Positions 18,192 through 27,463 of a stretch of DNA of 64,000 nt are shown here, one piece after another; position 1 is the first letter of the stretch; every line of letters starts with the position of its first letter. Below the pieces are notes generated by a model, which ran no database searches, was not told the origin of the DNA, and was given only the letters and a program-made list of their open reading frames with translations. Made by a program: the position numbers and the translations under genes. Source of the stretch: Planctomycetota bacterium (GTDB lineage: Bacteria > Planctomycetota > UBA1135 > GCA-002686595); the NCBI GenBank assembly GCA_014238415.1, contig JABABA010000018.1, forward strand, positions 23,679 through 87,678, in the 5' to 3' direction.

Positions 18192-19213
18192 CGCTCAGTC
18201 CAGCGCAATCCTTCGTCCAGGCGCTCTTCGGCTCTGTGCCTCAAGATCGTCTTGATTCGCAAGTAGCGCTCCGAGAGAAGATCCTCTTTGGTCAATCCCT
18301 CTGCCAGATAGGTATCCCGCAGTTGCTCAATGCCCTTCGCCACGGTCCACTGGGGCTTGAACCCGGGTAGCTCACGCTTGATCTTCTCAAAATTGACCCG
18401 GTAGTCGCGCTTGTCCGGACCGGCACCCTCCGCAAAACCCAGTTGACTGCCCTCGACAGCCTTGGCCACCATCTCGGCAACCTCACGGATGCGATAGTTC
18501 TCCTCGGTGATACCCACATTGAAGGCCTGATTGTGAATCGAATCGATGGGTGCTGCTAGAGCCGCCACCATGGCACGTCCAATGTCCTCCACATGCACCA
18601 GGGGTCGCCAGGGAGTGCCATCGGACTGCAATCGAACTTCGCCGGTGGTCAAGGCATATCCGGTCAGGTTGTTGACCACCAGGTCAATGCGCAGACTTGG
18701 AGATACCCCATAGGCAGTGGCGTTGCGCATATAGGTGGGCGAAAAGCCATCCCCTGCAAGCTCCATCAAGGCGCGCTCCACCTTGATCTTGGACTCCCCA
18801 TAGGGTGTCTGGGGATTCATGGCAGCATCTTCGGTCAGGATCGAGTCGCCACTCTTGCCGTAGAGGCTGCAGGAAGAACTGAACACAAAACGCTGCACGC
18901 CAGCCTTCTTTGCAGCCTGCGCGCAACGGACAGTTGCATCGCTGTTGATCTGATGGGTCAAGGCAGGATCCAGGTCCCCCAAGGCATCATTGGAGAGAGC
19001 CGCAAGGAACACAATCGCATCTATACCCTCCAGGTTCTCAGGTTTGAGATCGCGGATGTCCAGGGCGTGTTGCTCAATCGAAGGTGCCTCCAGAAACTGG
19101 CAACCATCAAAGAAGCCCGTATCCAAGCCCTTGACCTGGTGGCCGGCATCGAGCAAAAGGGGAATCAATACCTGGCCCACATAGCCAGAGTGTCCGGTGA
19201 CGAGTACGCGCAT
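18188..19213 (-). CDS. Extended SDR: NAD-dependent nucleotide-sugar epimerase/dehydratase
   Basis: Extended short-chain dehydrogenase of 341 residues. The N-terminal Rossmann motif is TGHSGYVG, the catalytic serine lies in SSSCSLYG, and the YxxxK pair is YGESKIK. The C-terminal half has the substrate-side pattern WRPLVHVEDIGRA and AFNVGITEENYRI seen in sugar-nucleotide epimerases and reductases. Its position beside rfbF and C-methyltransferases suggests epimerisation, dehydration or reduction of the same CDP-sugar, but the sequence alone does not decide which. Confidence 0.88.
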   Translation of the reverse strand: MRVLVTGHSGYVGQVLIPLLLDAGHQVKGLDTGFFDGCQFLEAPSIEQHALDIRDLKPENLEGIDAIVFLAALSNDALGDLDPALTHQINSDATVRCAQAAKKAGVQRFVFSSSCSLYGKSGDSILTEDAAMNPQTPYGESKIKVERALMELAGDGFSPTYMRNATAYGVSPSLRIDLVVNNLTGYALTTGEVRLQSDGTPWRPLVHVEDIGRAMVAALAAPIDSIHNQAFNVGITEENYRIREVAEMVAKAVEGSQLGFAEGAGPDKRDYRVNFEKIKRELPGFKPQWTVAKGIEQLRDTYLAEGLTKEDLLSERYLRIKTILRHRAEERLDEGLRWTER

Positions 19214-19243
19214 GGAGCTAGCGAGGAGGTAGTGAAAAGGTGT

Positions 19244-19909
19244 CTATGAGAAATCGAGTGTCAATTTGCGGGCCGTAAAGGCCTCCGCGTATCCACTCGC
19301 CGCGTTGCATTCCACCCCGCGCAGACGCGCCAGGGCTCGAAATGCCTCGGGGTCAAACCATGGCCGACCCGCCTGACTGGGAAAGTGTGCCTCCAGGTGC
19401 TGCAGCTTGCGATCCATCTGAGCCACATCGAGAGGCACGAACAGGTTGGGCTGCCCAAGGTCTCCTTCGAACTTGGCGATCTCAAATTCCAGAACCGCTT
19501 GATCGCGAAATGTCTGCCAGATCACCTCAGCGCAGGTGCGATGGTCCTGGTGGCGATCCTCAAGCCTGTGGCTGAATACAAGGTCGGGCGCAAAGGTCTG
19601 CTGCAACTCCCAGAGTCTTGACTTGAGGTCCCCCAGTTGGGACGGAAAGAGGTTCTCGGTCAGATCCCAGACATGAACCTCACAACTGGCAGCTCCGCGA
19701 GCCAGACCGGCAACGCTGGCGCGCGCCTCTTCCGCCCTTGAACCCGCAGCAGAAGCCACCACCCAACAAAGGTCCACCGCACGATCTTCGAAGAGGCGCA
19801 ACAGAGTCCCTCCCGCTCCGATCTCCAGGTCATCCGCATGGGCTCCGAGGCAAAGCACCTTGAGCGGCGCAATTTGGGATGAAGGCAGAAAGGAAAGCAC
19901 TGGAATCAA
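19244..19909 (-). CDS. PIG-L/LmbE family deacetylase
   Basis: A 221-residue Zn-dependent N-acetyl-sugar deacetylase. The metal and catalytic motif is GAHADDLEIGAGG near residue 22, and the second metal ligand motif is HQDHRTCAE near residue 120. Known family members remove acetyl groups from GlcNAc-like moieties, including on glycolipids and nucleotide sugars. It lies 30 bases downstream-side of the SDR gene start on the same strand, with which it probably forms a unit. The setting points to a sugar in the surface polysaccharide rather than to bacillithiol synthesis. Confidence 0.87.
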   Translation of the reverse strand: MIPVLSFLPSSQIAPLKVLCLGAHADDLEIGAGGTLLRLFEDRAVDLCWVVASAAGSRAEEARASVAGLARGAASCEVHVWDLTENLFPSQLGDLKSRLWELQQTFAPDLVFSHRLEDRHQDHRTCAEVIWQTFRDQAVLEFEIAKFEGDLGQPNLFVPLDVAQMDRKLQHLEAHFPSQAGRPWFDPEAFRALARLRGVECNAASGYAEAFTARKLTLDFS

Positions 19910-20122
19910 GGGCTGAAGGGCGAAGCGCTCAACGGGTCAAGCTGAGAGGCTATCATACTCCCAGCGCCTGCGCCGCGAAACTTGATTCACTTGAGAGCAT
20001 CTCCGAACCCCTGCTCGGGGGCGATGAGGGCAGCACCCTTGTGGATTGAAACCTATGCAATTGCCAAAAGCACCCTTGTACGGACTCGCTTAGGTCCCTC
20101 CCCCCGCTACCCTGGAAGCGCC

Positions 20123-21334
20123 ATGGAAACCAGCCCCAGCTTGCCCCCGGGCGTCGCCTTCATGAATGGTCCCCATGGCACCTGCCCCACCTGCTCGGTG
20201 CCTGGGCGCGCGCTCTATTCGGTGGCCCGGGTGCCAAGCACCTCGAACGTGCTGTTCCATACCCAAGCAGAAGCCCGGGCGGTTTCCATGGGAGCCCTCG
20301 AACTCGCCACTTGCGACTCTTGCGGCTTGCTCTGGAACGCAGCGTTCGACGAGAGCCTGGTAGACTATCGCCAGGGCTATGAGGAGACCCAGAGCTTCTC
20401 CCCCACTTTCCGCAGTTGGCTCGATGCAACCGCCGGTGAAATCGCCCAGGAGCACCAACTCGAGGGCAAGCTCGTTGTGGAGATTGGTTGCGGCAAGGGC
20501 GAGTTCCTCGCCAGCCTGTGCGCTGCAAGCGGCGCCCGTGGATTGGGCATCGATCCATCCGCCAGTGCTGGCCGCGTGGACTTGAGTTCTGGCGCAGGGC
20601 TTGAGTTCCTCCTCGAACCCGTTGGGAACATCAACCCCATCAATGATGTTGAGCTGATCGTCTGCAGGCACACCCTGGAGCACGTCATACAAATAGGTCC
20701 CTTTCTGCGGGAGATTGAGCGAGCCTGCTCTCCACACACACCCCTGCTGATCGAAGTCCCCGATCTTACGCGGGTGCTCACCGAAGGCGCCTTCTGGGAT
20801 CTCTACCACGAACACGCCACCTACTTCACACCTGGTTCCCTGGCGCGTTGGATCCGGAGCATGGGCAGACCGGTGCAGACCCTTGGACGGGTCTATTCCG
20901 ATCAGAACCTGATGCTGTTTTCGGATCCCGAACGCCCGGATGACTTGCAATTACAAGGCGAGTCCCCGATCGAACAGCGCCGGGCCATTGAGCAGTTCAA
21001 TCAACAGGCCAAGGAATCCATGGCGCGCACCAACAGCCTGTTGAACGAGATCCATGCAGGAGGGGGAACCAGTGTCCTGTGGGGAGCAGGCTCCAAAGCC
21101 ACGGGTCTCCTTGTGACCCTGGCAGTCGAGGACCAGGTGGCCGCAGTCGTGGACATCAACCCGGACAAGACTGGCAGCCACATCGCGGGCACGGGTCACC
21201 GGGTCATTGCCCCCGGGGAACTGCAGGAGATCAAGCCAGATCTGGTGCTGGTGATGAACGCCCTCTATTGCGACGAAATCAGCGCAAGCTTGAAGGCCAT
21301 GGGCTTGGCCACGCGGATAGAAGCTCTTTCCTGA
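20123..21334 (+). CDS. C-methyltransferase-like protein (third copy)
   Basis: SAM methyltransferase with a C-methyltransferase C-terminal domain. The zinc-binding N-terminus has CPTC (HGTCPTCSVPG) and CDSC (LATCDSCGLLW); the SAM site is VVEIGCGKGEFL with CRHTLEHV; and the C-terminal domain has LWGAGSKATGLLV and DINPDKTGSHIAGTGH. It resembles the 15019 product closely (VEYQEGYENSLSFSHTF versus VDYRQGYEETQSFSPTF), so the two look like paralogues, this one having kept the zinc motif. I start it at the ATG at 20123; the 47 upstream track residues lack coding character. Confidence 0.87.
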   Translation: METSPSLPPGVAFMNGPHGTCPTCSVPGRALYSVARVPSTSNVLFHTQAEARAVSMGALELATCDSCGLLWNAAFDESLVDYRQGYEETQSFSPTFRSWLDATAGEIAQEHQLEGKLVVEIGCGKGEFLASLCAASGARGLGIDPSASAGRVDLSSGAGLEFLLEPVGNINPINDVELIVCRHTLEHVIQIGPFLREIERACSPHTPLLIEVPDLTRVLTEGAFWDLYHEHATYFTPGSLARWIRSMGRPVQTLGRVYSDQNLMLFSDPERPDDLQLQGESPIEQRRAIEQFNQQAKESMARTNSLLNEIHAGGGTSVLWGAGSKATGLLVTLAVEDQVAAVVDINPDKTGSHIAGTGHRVIAPGELQEIKPDLVLVMNALYCDEISASLKAMGLATRIEALS

Positions 21335-21337
21335 GTT

Positions 21338-22003
21338 CTAGCCGATTGAACGACTGAACTCCGGCCTGAAGCGATTGAGAACCGCCCCCAGAAAGTGAAC
21401 TCCAGCGCCCTCTATGCGTATGCGCGCTTCCGCAGCATCCGCCTTCAAGCTGACTCGCGCACGAGCCACCAGGATGACCGCATCCACACTGTCCAAGAGA
21501 GCGGTTGTGGAAGCCTCAGTCAGGATAGGTGGACTATCAATCAGAATCACCCCTGCAGAGTTCGACAACTCAGCAAGCGCACTCTTGAAAGCATCGCCGG
21601 CGAACTCTCCAGCCAAGGGTGAGCGCTTGCTGCCTGGGGGCAGCACGCTGAGTTCTGGCAATCCAGGAGCAGTGTGGAGGGCTTCGGTGAGCTTCACGCT
21701 GTTACCCAATACATCCGACAACCCTGGTTCCGCAGGAACACCGCAATAGGTAGAGAGAGATGGACGCAGGAAGTCTGTTCCCAAGAGCACCGTTGGATAT
21801 CGCAAGTGACGCGCCAGGTTGACCGCGATAGACGCGGCCAACACACTGGTACCGCAGCCGCGCTCAGTACCCGTAACCAGGATACGACTCGTCGGCCGCT
21901 CGCGCACATAGTCTGCGCAACCCTTCCAGAGACTCTGCTCCAGTCCGGCAAGGCCAGATTGGGCTTGTTCGATGGGTAGCGGTTGGACTTCGTTCTGCGC
22001 CAT
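21338..22003 (-). CDS. CpsD/CapB-like tyrosine-kinase-fold ATPase with degenerate P-loop
   Basis: A 221-residue ParA/BY-kinase-fold protein downstream of the Wzz gene in the same transcription unit (3-base gap). Walker B is present (VILIDSPP, Asp near 156) and a Walker A'-like stretch is at TVLLGTDFLRP. The P-loop reads TGTERGCGTS where active BY-kinases have GxxxGxGKS/T, so the phosphate-binding lysine is replaced by threonine at about residue 52. There is no tyrosine-rich C-terminal tail. It may be a non-catalytic partner of the Wzz protein, or bind nucleotide in another way. The fold and neighbourhood are clear; kinase activity is doubtful. Confidence 0.83.
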   Translation of the reverse strand: MAQNEVQPLPIEQAQSGLAGLEQSLWKGCADYVRERPTSRILVTGTERGCGTSVLAASIAVNLARHLRYPTVLLGTDFLRPSLSTYCGVPAEPGLSDVLGNSVKLTEALHTAPGLPELSVLPPGSKRSPLAGEFAGDAFKSALAELSNSAGVILIDSPPILTEASTTALLDSVDAVILVARARVSLKADAAEARIRIEGAGVHFLGAVLNRFRPEFSRSIG

Positions 22004-22006
22004 GGC

Positions 22007-23638
22007 TCAGGTCACCTTATTTGGGCGCAACTTGCGCAAGGACTTGTATTCGTCGATCACCGCCAGCACAGGAATGTCCAGGGCTTTCTCCAGGTTCTCT
22101 CGATACCGCAGACGACGATCGCGCAATTGGCGCAGAACAGCAATAGCCATTCCCAGAGCGAATCCGCCAAAGAGACCACCTACCAGTAATTTCATCCGCT
22201 CGGGCCCAGTCTTGTCGGGCTGCAGATCCGCCGTGGTGAGGGTGCGCAGATTGCTCTCGCCCTCATCGCGGGAATCCTGAATACCCTGGTCCTTGACGAT
22301 CGCCGAGCGCAGGCGTGAAACCTCCCCCTGTTGCGCTTCGATGTCTGAACGCCAGCGAGCATGCTCGCCAACGCAACCATCCATTCGGCGGAGTCTTTCC
22401 ACCTGCTTTTCCCGAGCCTGCTGAGCTGTGGGCAACTGGGCCTCCACCCCCTCAAGATCCGCCTTGTAGACTGCGATGCTGACCTGTAATTCTAGAAGTT
22501 CCGAGTTGGGCACTATCTGGTCCACGGCAATGCCGTCATCCACCACTGGCTCCTCTTGCATCAGACGCTCCATCTCGCGGGTCAGGTCATCGATATCCTG
22601 GTTGAGCTTCCCAAGCATCTCAGCCCGGCGCACTGGATCGTTCTCGCGGTCGAAGTACTCAATGTCCTCACGCCGTTCCTTCATACGATCGATTTTCCCA
22701 AGCAGCCGAGGAATCTCGGGATTGGCCACCTGCCGCGGCAACTCGGTGACCGTGATGGTTTCGCCCATTCCCGCTGTACGTGCCTCGAGCGATCGAATGC
22801 TGACCAGTAAAGCACTCCGCCGGGTGGTCGCATTCAAGACACTATTGTCCAAAGCGCTCACAGCCTGCAACAAGCCGTCACGTTCAGCTTCCAGGTCGTA
22901 AAATCCACAGGTGCCCTTGTGCTCCCGAAAGTCCTCACCAGCCCTGCGTAGCTTCTCTTCCTGCTCATCCAAGAGAGCGGTCAGACGATTCAACTCCGGA
23001 CTGTAGTGTTCGTTGTGTTGATCGATGAATGCCTTGACCAGGGCCGTGGCTGTGAGTTGAGCATCTTCCGGAGTCCAGGCATCAGCCTGCACCACGATCA
23101 CCTGGGAGCGTCGACCGGTGAGCACGCGCGTACGGTCCATCAGGATCTCAGCAGCAGCACGGATGGCCTTGGGCTCGTTGTCCCGAATCGCTCCGCCCGC
23201 GCTTCCCACATTGCCCTGCAGGAACGCCTGCAGCCCATGCATCAGACGCGCGTGCAACAGAGTCGATGGTCCATCTTCGGCGGTGGGATCCGGGATCCGC
23301 AAGACCCAGGATGGTGTCAGGTCCTGAGCCACGCGCTCGAACACTCGAGGATCAGTCAACAGCATGATTTCGTCCTCAATCCCTGGCACCGTCCGGATGC
23401 CATCGTCAATCCCGATGGCATCGTCCGCACTGCGTGTTTCAGCAATGCCAGGGGTGTATTGCAGACGAGCCTCTGAGGTGTAGACATTGGGCTGAGAAGC
23501 CGCCAGGAAGAGACCGGTCGATGCGCCCAGGATCGTGGTCAAGAGCAGCCAGCCGCGGGACCGCAGGGCCCCGTAGAGGATTAGGACCTTAAGGTCCAGG
23601 CCACCTCCTTCACTCTCGTCTTCGAACTCGTCTCTCAT
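22007..23638 (-). CDS. Wzz-type polysaccharide chain-length determinant / co-polymerase
   Basis: A 543-residue polysaccharide co-polymerase. The short cytoplasmic N-terminus is followed by a membrane segment (GWLLLTTILGASTGLFLAAS, ~30-50), a Wzz-like start to the periplasmic domain (PNVYTSEARLQYTP), a long charged coiled-coil region (~215-450), and a second membrane segment (KLLVGGLFGGFALGMAIAVL, ~488-507) with a basic cytoplasmic tail. This is the layout of PCP proteins that set chain length and gate export together with a Wza channel and a CpsD-type ATPase, which are its immediate neighbours on the same strand. Confidence 0.9.
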   Translation of the reverse strand: MRDEFEDESEGGGLDLKVLILYGALRSRGWLLLTTILGASTGLFLAASQPNVYTSEARLQYTPGIAETRSADDAIGIDDGIRTVPGIEDEIMLLTDPRVFERVAQDLTPSWVLRIPDPTAEDGPSTLLHARLMHGLQAFLQGNVGSAGGAIRDNEPKAIRAAAEILMDRTRVLTGRRSQVIVVQADAWTPEDAQLTATALVKAFIDQHNEHYSPELNRLTALLDEQEEKLRRAGEDFREHKGTCGFYDLEAERDGLLQAVSALDNSVLNATTRRSALLVSIRSLEARTAGMGETITVTELPRQVANPEIPRLLGKIDRMKERREDIEYFDRENDPVRRAEMLGKLNQDIDDLTREMERLMQEEPVVDDGIAVDQIVPNSELLELQVSIAVYKADLEGVEAQLPTAQQAREKQVERLRRMDGCVGEHARWRSDIEAQQGEVSRLRSAIVKDQGIQDSRDEGESNLRTLTTADLQPDKTGPERMKLLVGGLFGGFALGMAIAVLRQLRDRRLRYRENLEKALDIPVLAVIDEYKSLRKLRPNKVT

Positions 23639-23653
23639 GGGGGGCCCTACGCA

Positions 23654-24364
23654 CTAATTACCGCGCGGAATGAACAAATCGGTGAAATACGGGAAAGGAA
23701 TCATGCGCCGGATCCAGGAATCCAGGAACAAGCCGGCATCATCGACGCGCGTGTTTGGTACATAGAGTACATCGTGAGCCTGCAACAGGACTGTATTGCC
23801 CCGGCCCCAGTGCTCCTCGCGGATGTCCAGCACCCAGGAACTTTGAAGCTTTGACACTGGATCAAAGCGCACCAACAGGGTGTTCCCCAGCCAGGAGGTC
23901 CTGTTGTTGGGACCACCGGCCATGGCCAAGGCCTGCAGCAAGGTCAGATCGGCCGCGACTGGAAGGATGACTTCCCCCGGTTCTGCCACCTCGCCCATCA
24001 CAAAGACCCTATTGGGTGCTTGCTGAACGACAATCACCGAGAGGGTCGAGTCCCTGCCTTCCAACATGGGTCCATAGAGTTCCTGCAACTTGTCCTGCAG
24101 TTCCTCTGGCAACAAGCCCCCGACCAGTAGCGGCCCCAAGCCAACAAAGGAGCAACGTCCATCAGACTGCACCTTTATGCTCTGGTTGAATTCACTGGCG
24201 TAACTGAACTTGATTTCAAGGGAGTCTCCAGGGGAAAGCCGGTCGAGACCCTCGTAAAGAGTTGCGTTGATCTCCTGCGCAAGGACATGCATCGCAGGGC
24301 CTTGGGGAGTGGAACAGCCCACCAGGACATGCAGAGCAGAGAAGACAAGTAAGCGAGTGAACAT
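23654..24364 (-). CDS. Wza-type polysaccharide export lipoprotein
   Basis: Outer-membrane export lipoprotein with a signal peptide ending in a lipobox (SALHVLVGC-STPQG). The Poly_export domain begins at LSPGDSLEIKFSY and is followed by a SLBB-like segment (NRVFVMGEVAEPGEVILP, LTLLQALAMAGGPNNRTS). I place the start at the ATG at 24364 because it begins a proper lipoprotein signal; the track's extension uses a TTG overlapping the end of the preceding gene. At ~236 residues it is short, without the long C-terminal helix of E. coli Wza. It leads the minus-strand unit Wza-Wzz-CpsD. Confidence 0.88.
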   Translation of the reverse strand: MFTRLLVFSALHVLVGCSTPQGPAMHVLAQEINATLYEGLDRLSPGDSLEIKFSYASEFNQSIKVQSDGRCSFVGLGPLLVGGLLPEELQDKLQELYGPMLEGRDSTLSVIVVQQAPNRVFVMGEVAEPGEVILPVAADLTLLQALAMAGGPNNRTSWLGNTLLVRFDPVSKLQSSWVLDIREEHWGRGNTVLLQAHDVLYVPNTRVDDAGLFLDSWIRRMIPFPYFTDLFIPRGN

Positions 24365-24444
24365 GAGAATCCGTATTGATGAGGCGGCTGTATCAGCCAA
24401 GAAGTGATGGTAACCGATAGCCCTTGCCCAAGAGGGTCGTTGTC

Positions 24445-27303
24445 TCAATCCAAGACACGCTCAACCCCCTGTAGAATGCCTGCCGCATCGATATGAAGGG
24501 TGCTGGGTACAGGCAGATCACCAACATCCATCAAGGCACCTAGACTCCCTTCCCGCAGCTCTGGTGAGAAAGGCGCAAAGAGCGCCTCGCCTGCGATGCC
24601 CCACTGGTCAAGCAGACGCACCGCTTCGGAACGGCGCACGCCCGGATCCACGCAAACCAGCTGCAGACGCGCCCTCGCGTCAGGATCCATGGTGGCCAGG
24701 CCGCGTACACAGGGGCTGCAGGCGCAAGACCAGAAGTGCAGGTCAACAGCGACTCCCGATGCCAGATGGCGCGCCTCACCCGCGGCGTTCTCCAAGACTA
24801 TAGGTGGAACCTTGGCTCCAATTGGCATACGCAGACCCCGGGGCCAAGGATCGCTGAGCTGGCCAGCCTCAACCTCTACAGCCCTGGGACTGCTCTCGCC
24901 CTGCACGATCAGATAGACGCCACCAGCCTTGACAATTCCCTGAGAGCTCCAGACTGCATCACCGGGCCAATGAACCTGCACCTCGGCACTAGGTCTTGAT
25001 CCCAGGCCGAAGATCAAGTTGGGCGATCCTGAGGTGGCAAATCCACTGCCACGAGCAATCACCTGAGCAACCGGCCCCGCTGGCCCCTCCAAGACCACCG
25101 TTGCGCCGATCGCCTCGGGGTGCCCCTGAGTTGCCCGCAATTGGATGGTCACCGCCCGAGATTGCGAACCGAAGTCATTGCGCCACAGTTGGTGACGCTC
25201 AGCTTGCAGGTTGTGACAAAAGAGATCCGAATCCCCGTCGCCGTCAAAATCCGCCGCCACTATTGAACGCCCATCCAGGGGAGAGTCGCTGCCCAACAGA
25301 ACCGATAGGTCACTGAAGCCTCCCCCTTCACGAGCCATGAACAAGCGATTGCGCTGACGCCCGTTGAATGAAGTCCCACTTGGGTCCATGTGCAAGGCCC
25401 AGGGGTGAAAGGCCTCCTCATCGACCTCCAGACTCTGACTGGCATCAATTGCGAAACCATGGACACCTGACTCGTGAGAGCTGGAAGACGCCACCACGTG
25501 GCGCCAATAAGCAGTTCATGTGTCCGCGGGCAACTCGCCGGTGACAAACCCGTTGGCGCAGGCGAGATCGAGGCGTCCGTCCAGGTCAAAGTCAGCTGCA
25601 ACTGTGCCCCAGGCCCAACCGGCGGCACCGGCTCCAGCGGCATCCGGCATGATTTCGAAGCCCGACCGAGTTCCCCGTAGCAAGTGATTGCCCTGGGCAA
25701 GACCGCGCAGGGAACGGGAGAGATCCCCCTCCCCAGTGAACTCCAAGGCTGCAAACATCCGGCGCCCGGTCCCGGAACTTGCACCTGCAAGGTAGAGGTC
25801 CAGCCAGCCATCCCGGTCAAAATCCCCCAGGGTGCCGCCAAAGGTCAGGCGTGCCTGAGATCCTCCGAGGCCCTGCTCATCGCGTTCGAAGCGACCGCCG
25901 CCCTTGTTACGCCAATAGCGATTGACGCCAAAGTGGTTGAGGGTCAATAGGTCCATGTCACCGTCCTGATCCAAATCTGCCGCCAAAGCCGAGGCGGTCC
26001 AATCCCGATCCTGCAAACCGGCTTGTATGGTTCCGTCTCGAAAGACAAACCCCTCTTGCCCCAGCAGCAGCCTGTCCGGCGCCCCATTGGTGGCTTGAAT
26101 CCAATTGTCGTTGCGCATGGCTTCCATGCGGCCGTAGCCCGCAACAAACAGATCCAGAAATCCGTCCCCATTGAAGTCCGCTGCGACCATGCCAAGCGCC
26201 GGCATATTTGCACCCAAGCTCGCCTGCTTGGTGACCTCGGTAAAGTGGCCCTTGCCATTGTTCTCAAAAGCCCGCAGTGGATTGCCGCCACTTTCACCCG
26301 GATTGCTCCAGCCGATTCCCCCCAAGACCAGGTCCTGGTCCCCATCAACATCAAAATCGGCGAAGACCATGCCTGTACCCCCACCCGTATCCAGCAGGCC
26401 ACACTCTTTCGCCGCCTCACGGAAGGTGCCATCGACCTGGTTCAAGTAGAGATAGCCTCGCACGGCATTGGGCAGGAACACATCGAGACGCCCATCGCCA
26501 TCCACATCCGCCACGGCCGCACCATTCCAGCCCTCACTGTCATTGCCAGGCTGCCCGAATGCGGGCCCCCTCAGATTCACAGCCGTACTGTTGGTGACGT
26601 CAACGAATCCGGCCCCTGTACGTTCCAAGTCGAAGCCCGCTTCAAGTACCGCGCGGTCCAATGTCCAGACTCCGTCCACTCGTAGAAAGGCCCCACGCAC
26701 ACGCCGTGCCAGTACCTCATGTTTTCCCCCAAGCGTGGTCCCAGCAAGCTGCACCCGGAAGGTCACAACCCCGAAGGGCGAGGGATTCCCACGCTCGAAC
26801 TCAGCCTCAAGTACATGCAATTCCGCCTGGGTCACCCGATTCCAGTTCGAAACAAGGGTGCTCAAATCCGCCAGCCAGGCCTGGCGATCCAAACCCGGAC
26901 CCTGCACTGGCTGCAGTTCTCGCTGCAGAGCCCCAAGGGGCAAAGGCTGCTCCTTGCCGGCGGCCTTCCTGCCCAGAGCGTGCCCTAGAAATTCCGGCGT
27001 CAAGTGTTGCTCAAGACCCTCTATATCGCGCACCTGCAAGCGGTCGGCAAGCTCAGTCAAGAGGTCTCCGACCTCACCCGCCAATGCTTCTGCGGTGTAA
27101 GGACCACGGATCACGCTCGTTGGCTCCGCGATATTCAAAGGTGCCTGCTCTTCCGCTGTAATCCCAGAAACGGGGCCCTGCCCAGCCCCAGAAGGCTCAG
27201 CGAGCGGGCCGGATTGATGCCCGGATAAATTCTCGTCAGTACAAGCTGCAAGAATCAGGATCGCGAGACACCACCCAGGTCGATTGACACCCTGGTAGAG
27301 CAT
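24445..27303 (-). CDS. FG-GAP / UnbV / thioredoxin-fold lipoprotein, candidate selenoprotein (in-frame TGA at 25516-25518)
   Basis: The track splits this into 25516-27303 and 24445-25497, but both halves share one frame and are separated only by a TGA and six sense codons. Read through, it is 952 residues: lipobox signal (AILILAAC), an N-terminal domain of ~180 residues, FG-GAP/VCBS repeats with calcium loops (ADVDGDGRLD, ADFNGDGFLD, ADLDQDGDMD), an ASPIC/UnbV-like domain (GSGFATSGSPNLIFGLG), and a thioredoxin/AhpC-like end (VDLHFWSCACSPCVRGL, PVPSTLHID). The TGA is codon 596, in ELPADT-TGA-TAYWRHVV. From memory of CRTAC1/UnbV-type homologues this spot resembles a [DC]SxFWRxVV segment. The second half has no ATG or Shine-Dalgarno; its GTG start lies inside the predicted hairpin. 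Selenocysteine is favoured; a nonsense pseudogene or sequencing error is the alternative. Confidence 0.72.
25487..25505 (-). promoter_or_regulatory. Candidate bacterial SECIS hairpin after TGA codon 596
   Basis: Ten bases after the in-frame TGA the mRNA can form GGCGCCAC-GUG-GUGGCGUC, eight pairs including one G-U. The apical loop GUG starts 18 nt after the TGA. As I recall the published bSECIS model, the loop should lie about 16-37 nt from UGA with a G among its first two bases; this fits. GC-rich DNA forms hairpins by chance, so this alone is suggestive. Confidence 0.6.
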
Positions 27304-27463
27304 TGCACGATCCTACCCAATCACTCAATTGGTGGGGGTGATTCACCCGAATATCAGCCCCGATCCCCACCAGAGCCTCCCTGGAGACGACAGAACCCCC
27401 CTCTGAGACGAATGAAGAGGAATCTAGGGCTCTCGCGTAGGACGGGCTACAATCAAAGCAGTC

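Noticed and set aside
19982-20122. N-terminal extension of the 20123 methyltransferase
   Set aside because: The 47 residues show no conservation pattern; the ATG at 20123 directly precedes the zinc-domain start.
23654-24448. Start of the Wza-type gene at 24448
   Set aside because: It uses a TTG overlapping the previous stop and puts 28 non-signal residues before a perfect lipoprotein signal starting at 24364.
24445-25497. The downstream UnbV/thioredoxin half as an independent gene
   Set aside because: It shares frame with the upstream half, has only a GTG inside a hairpin as start, no Shine-Dalgarno, and begins in mid-domain.
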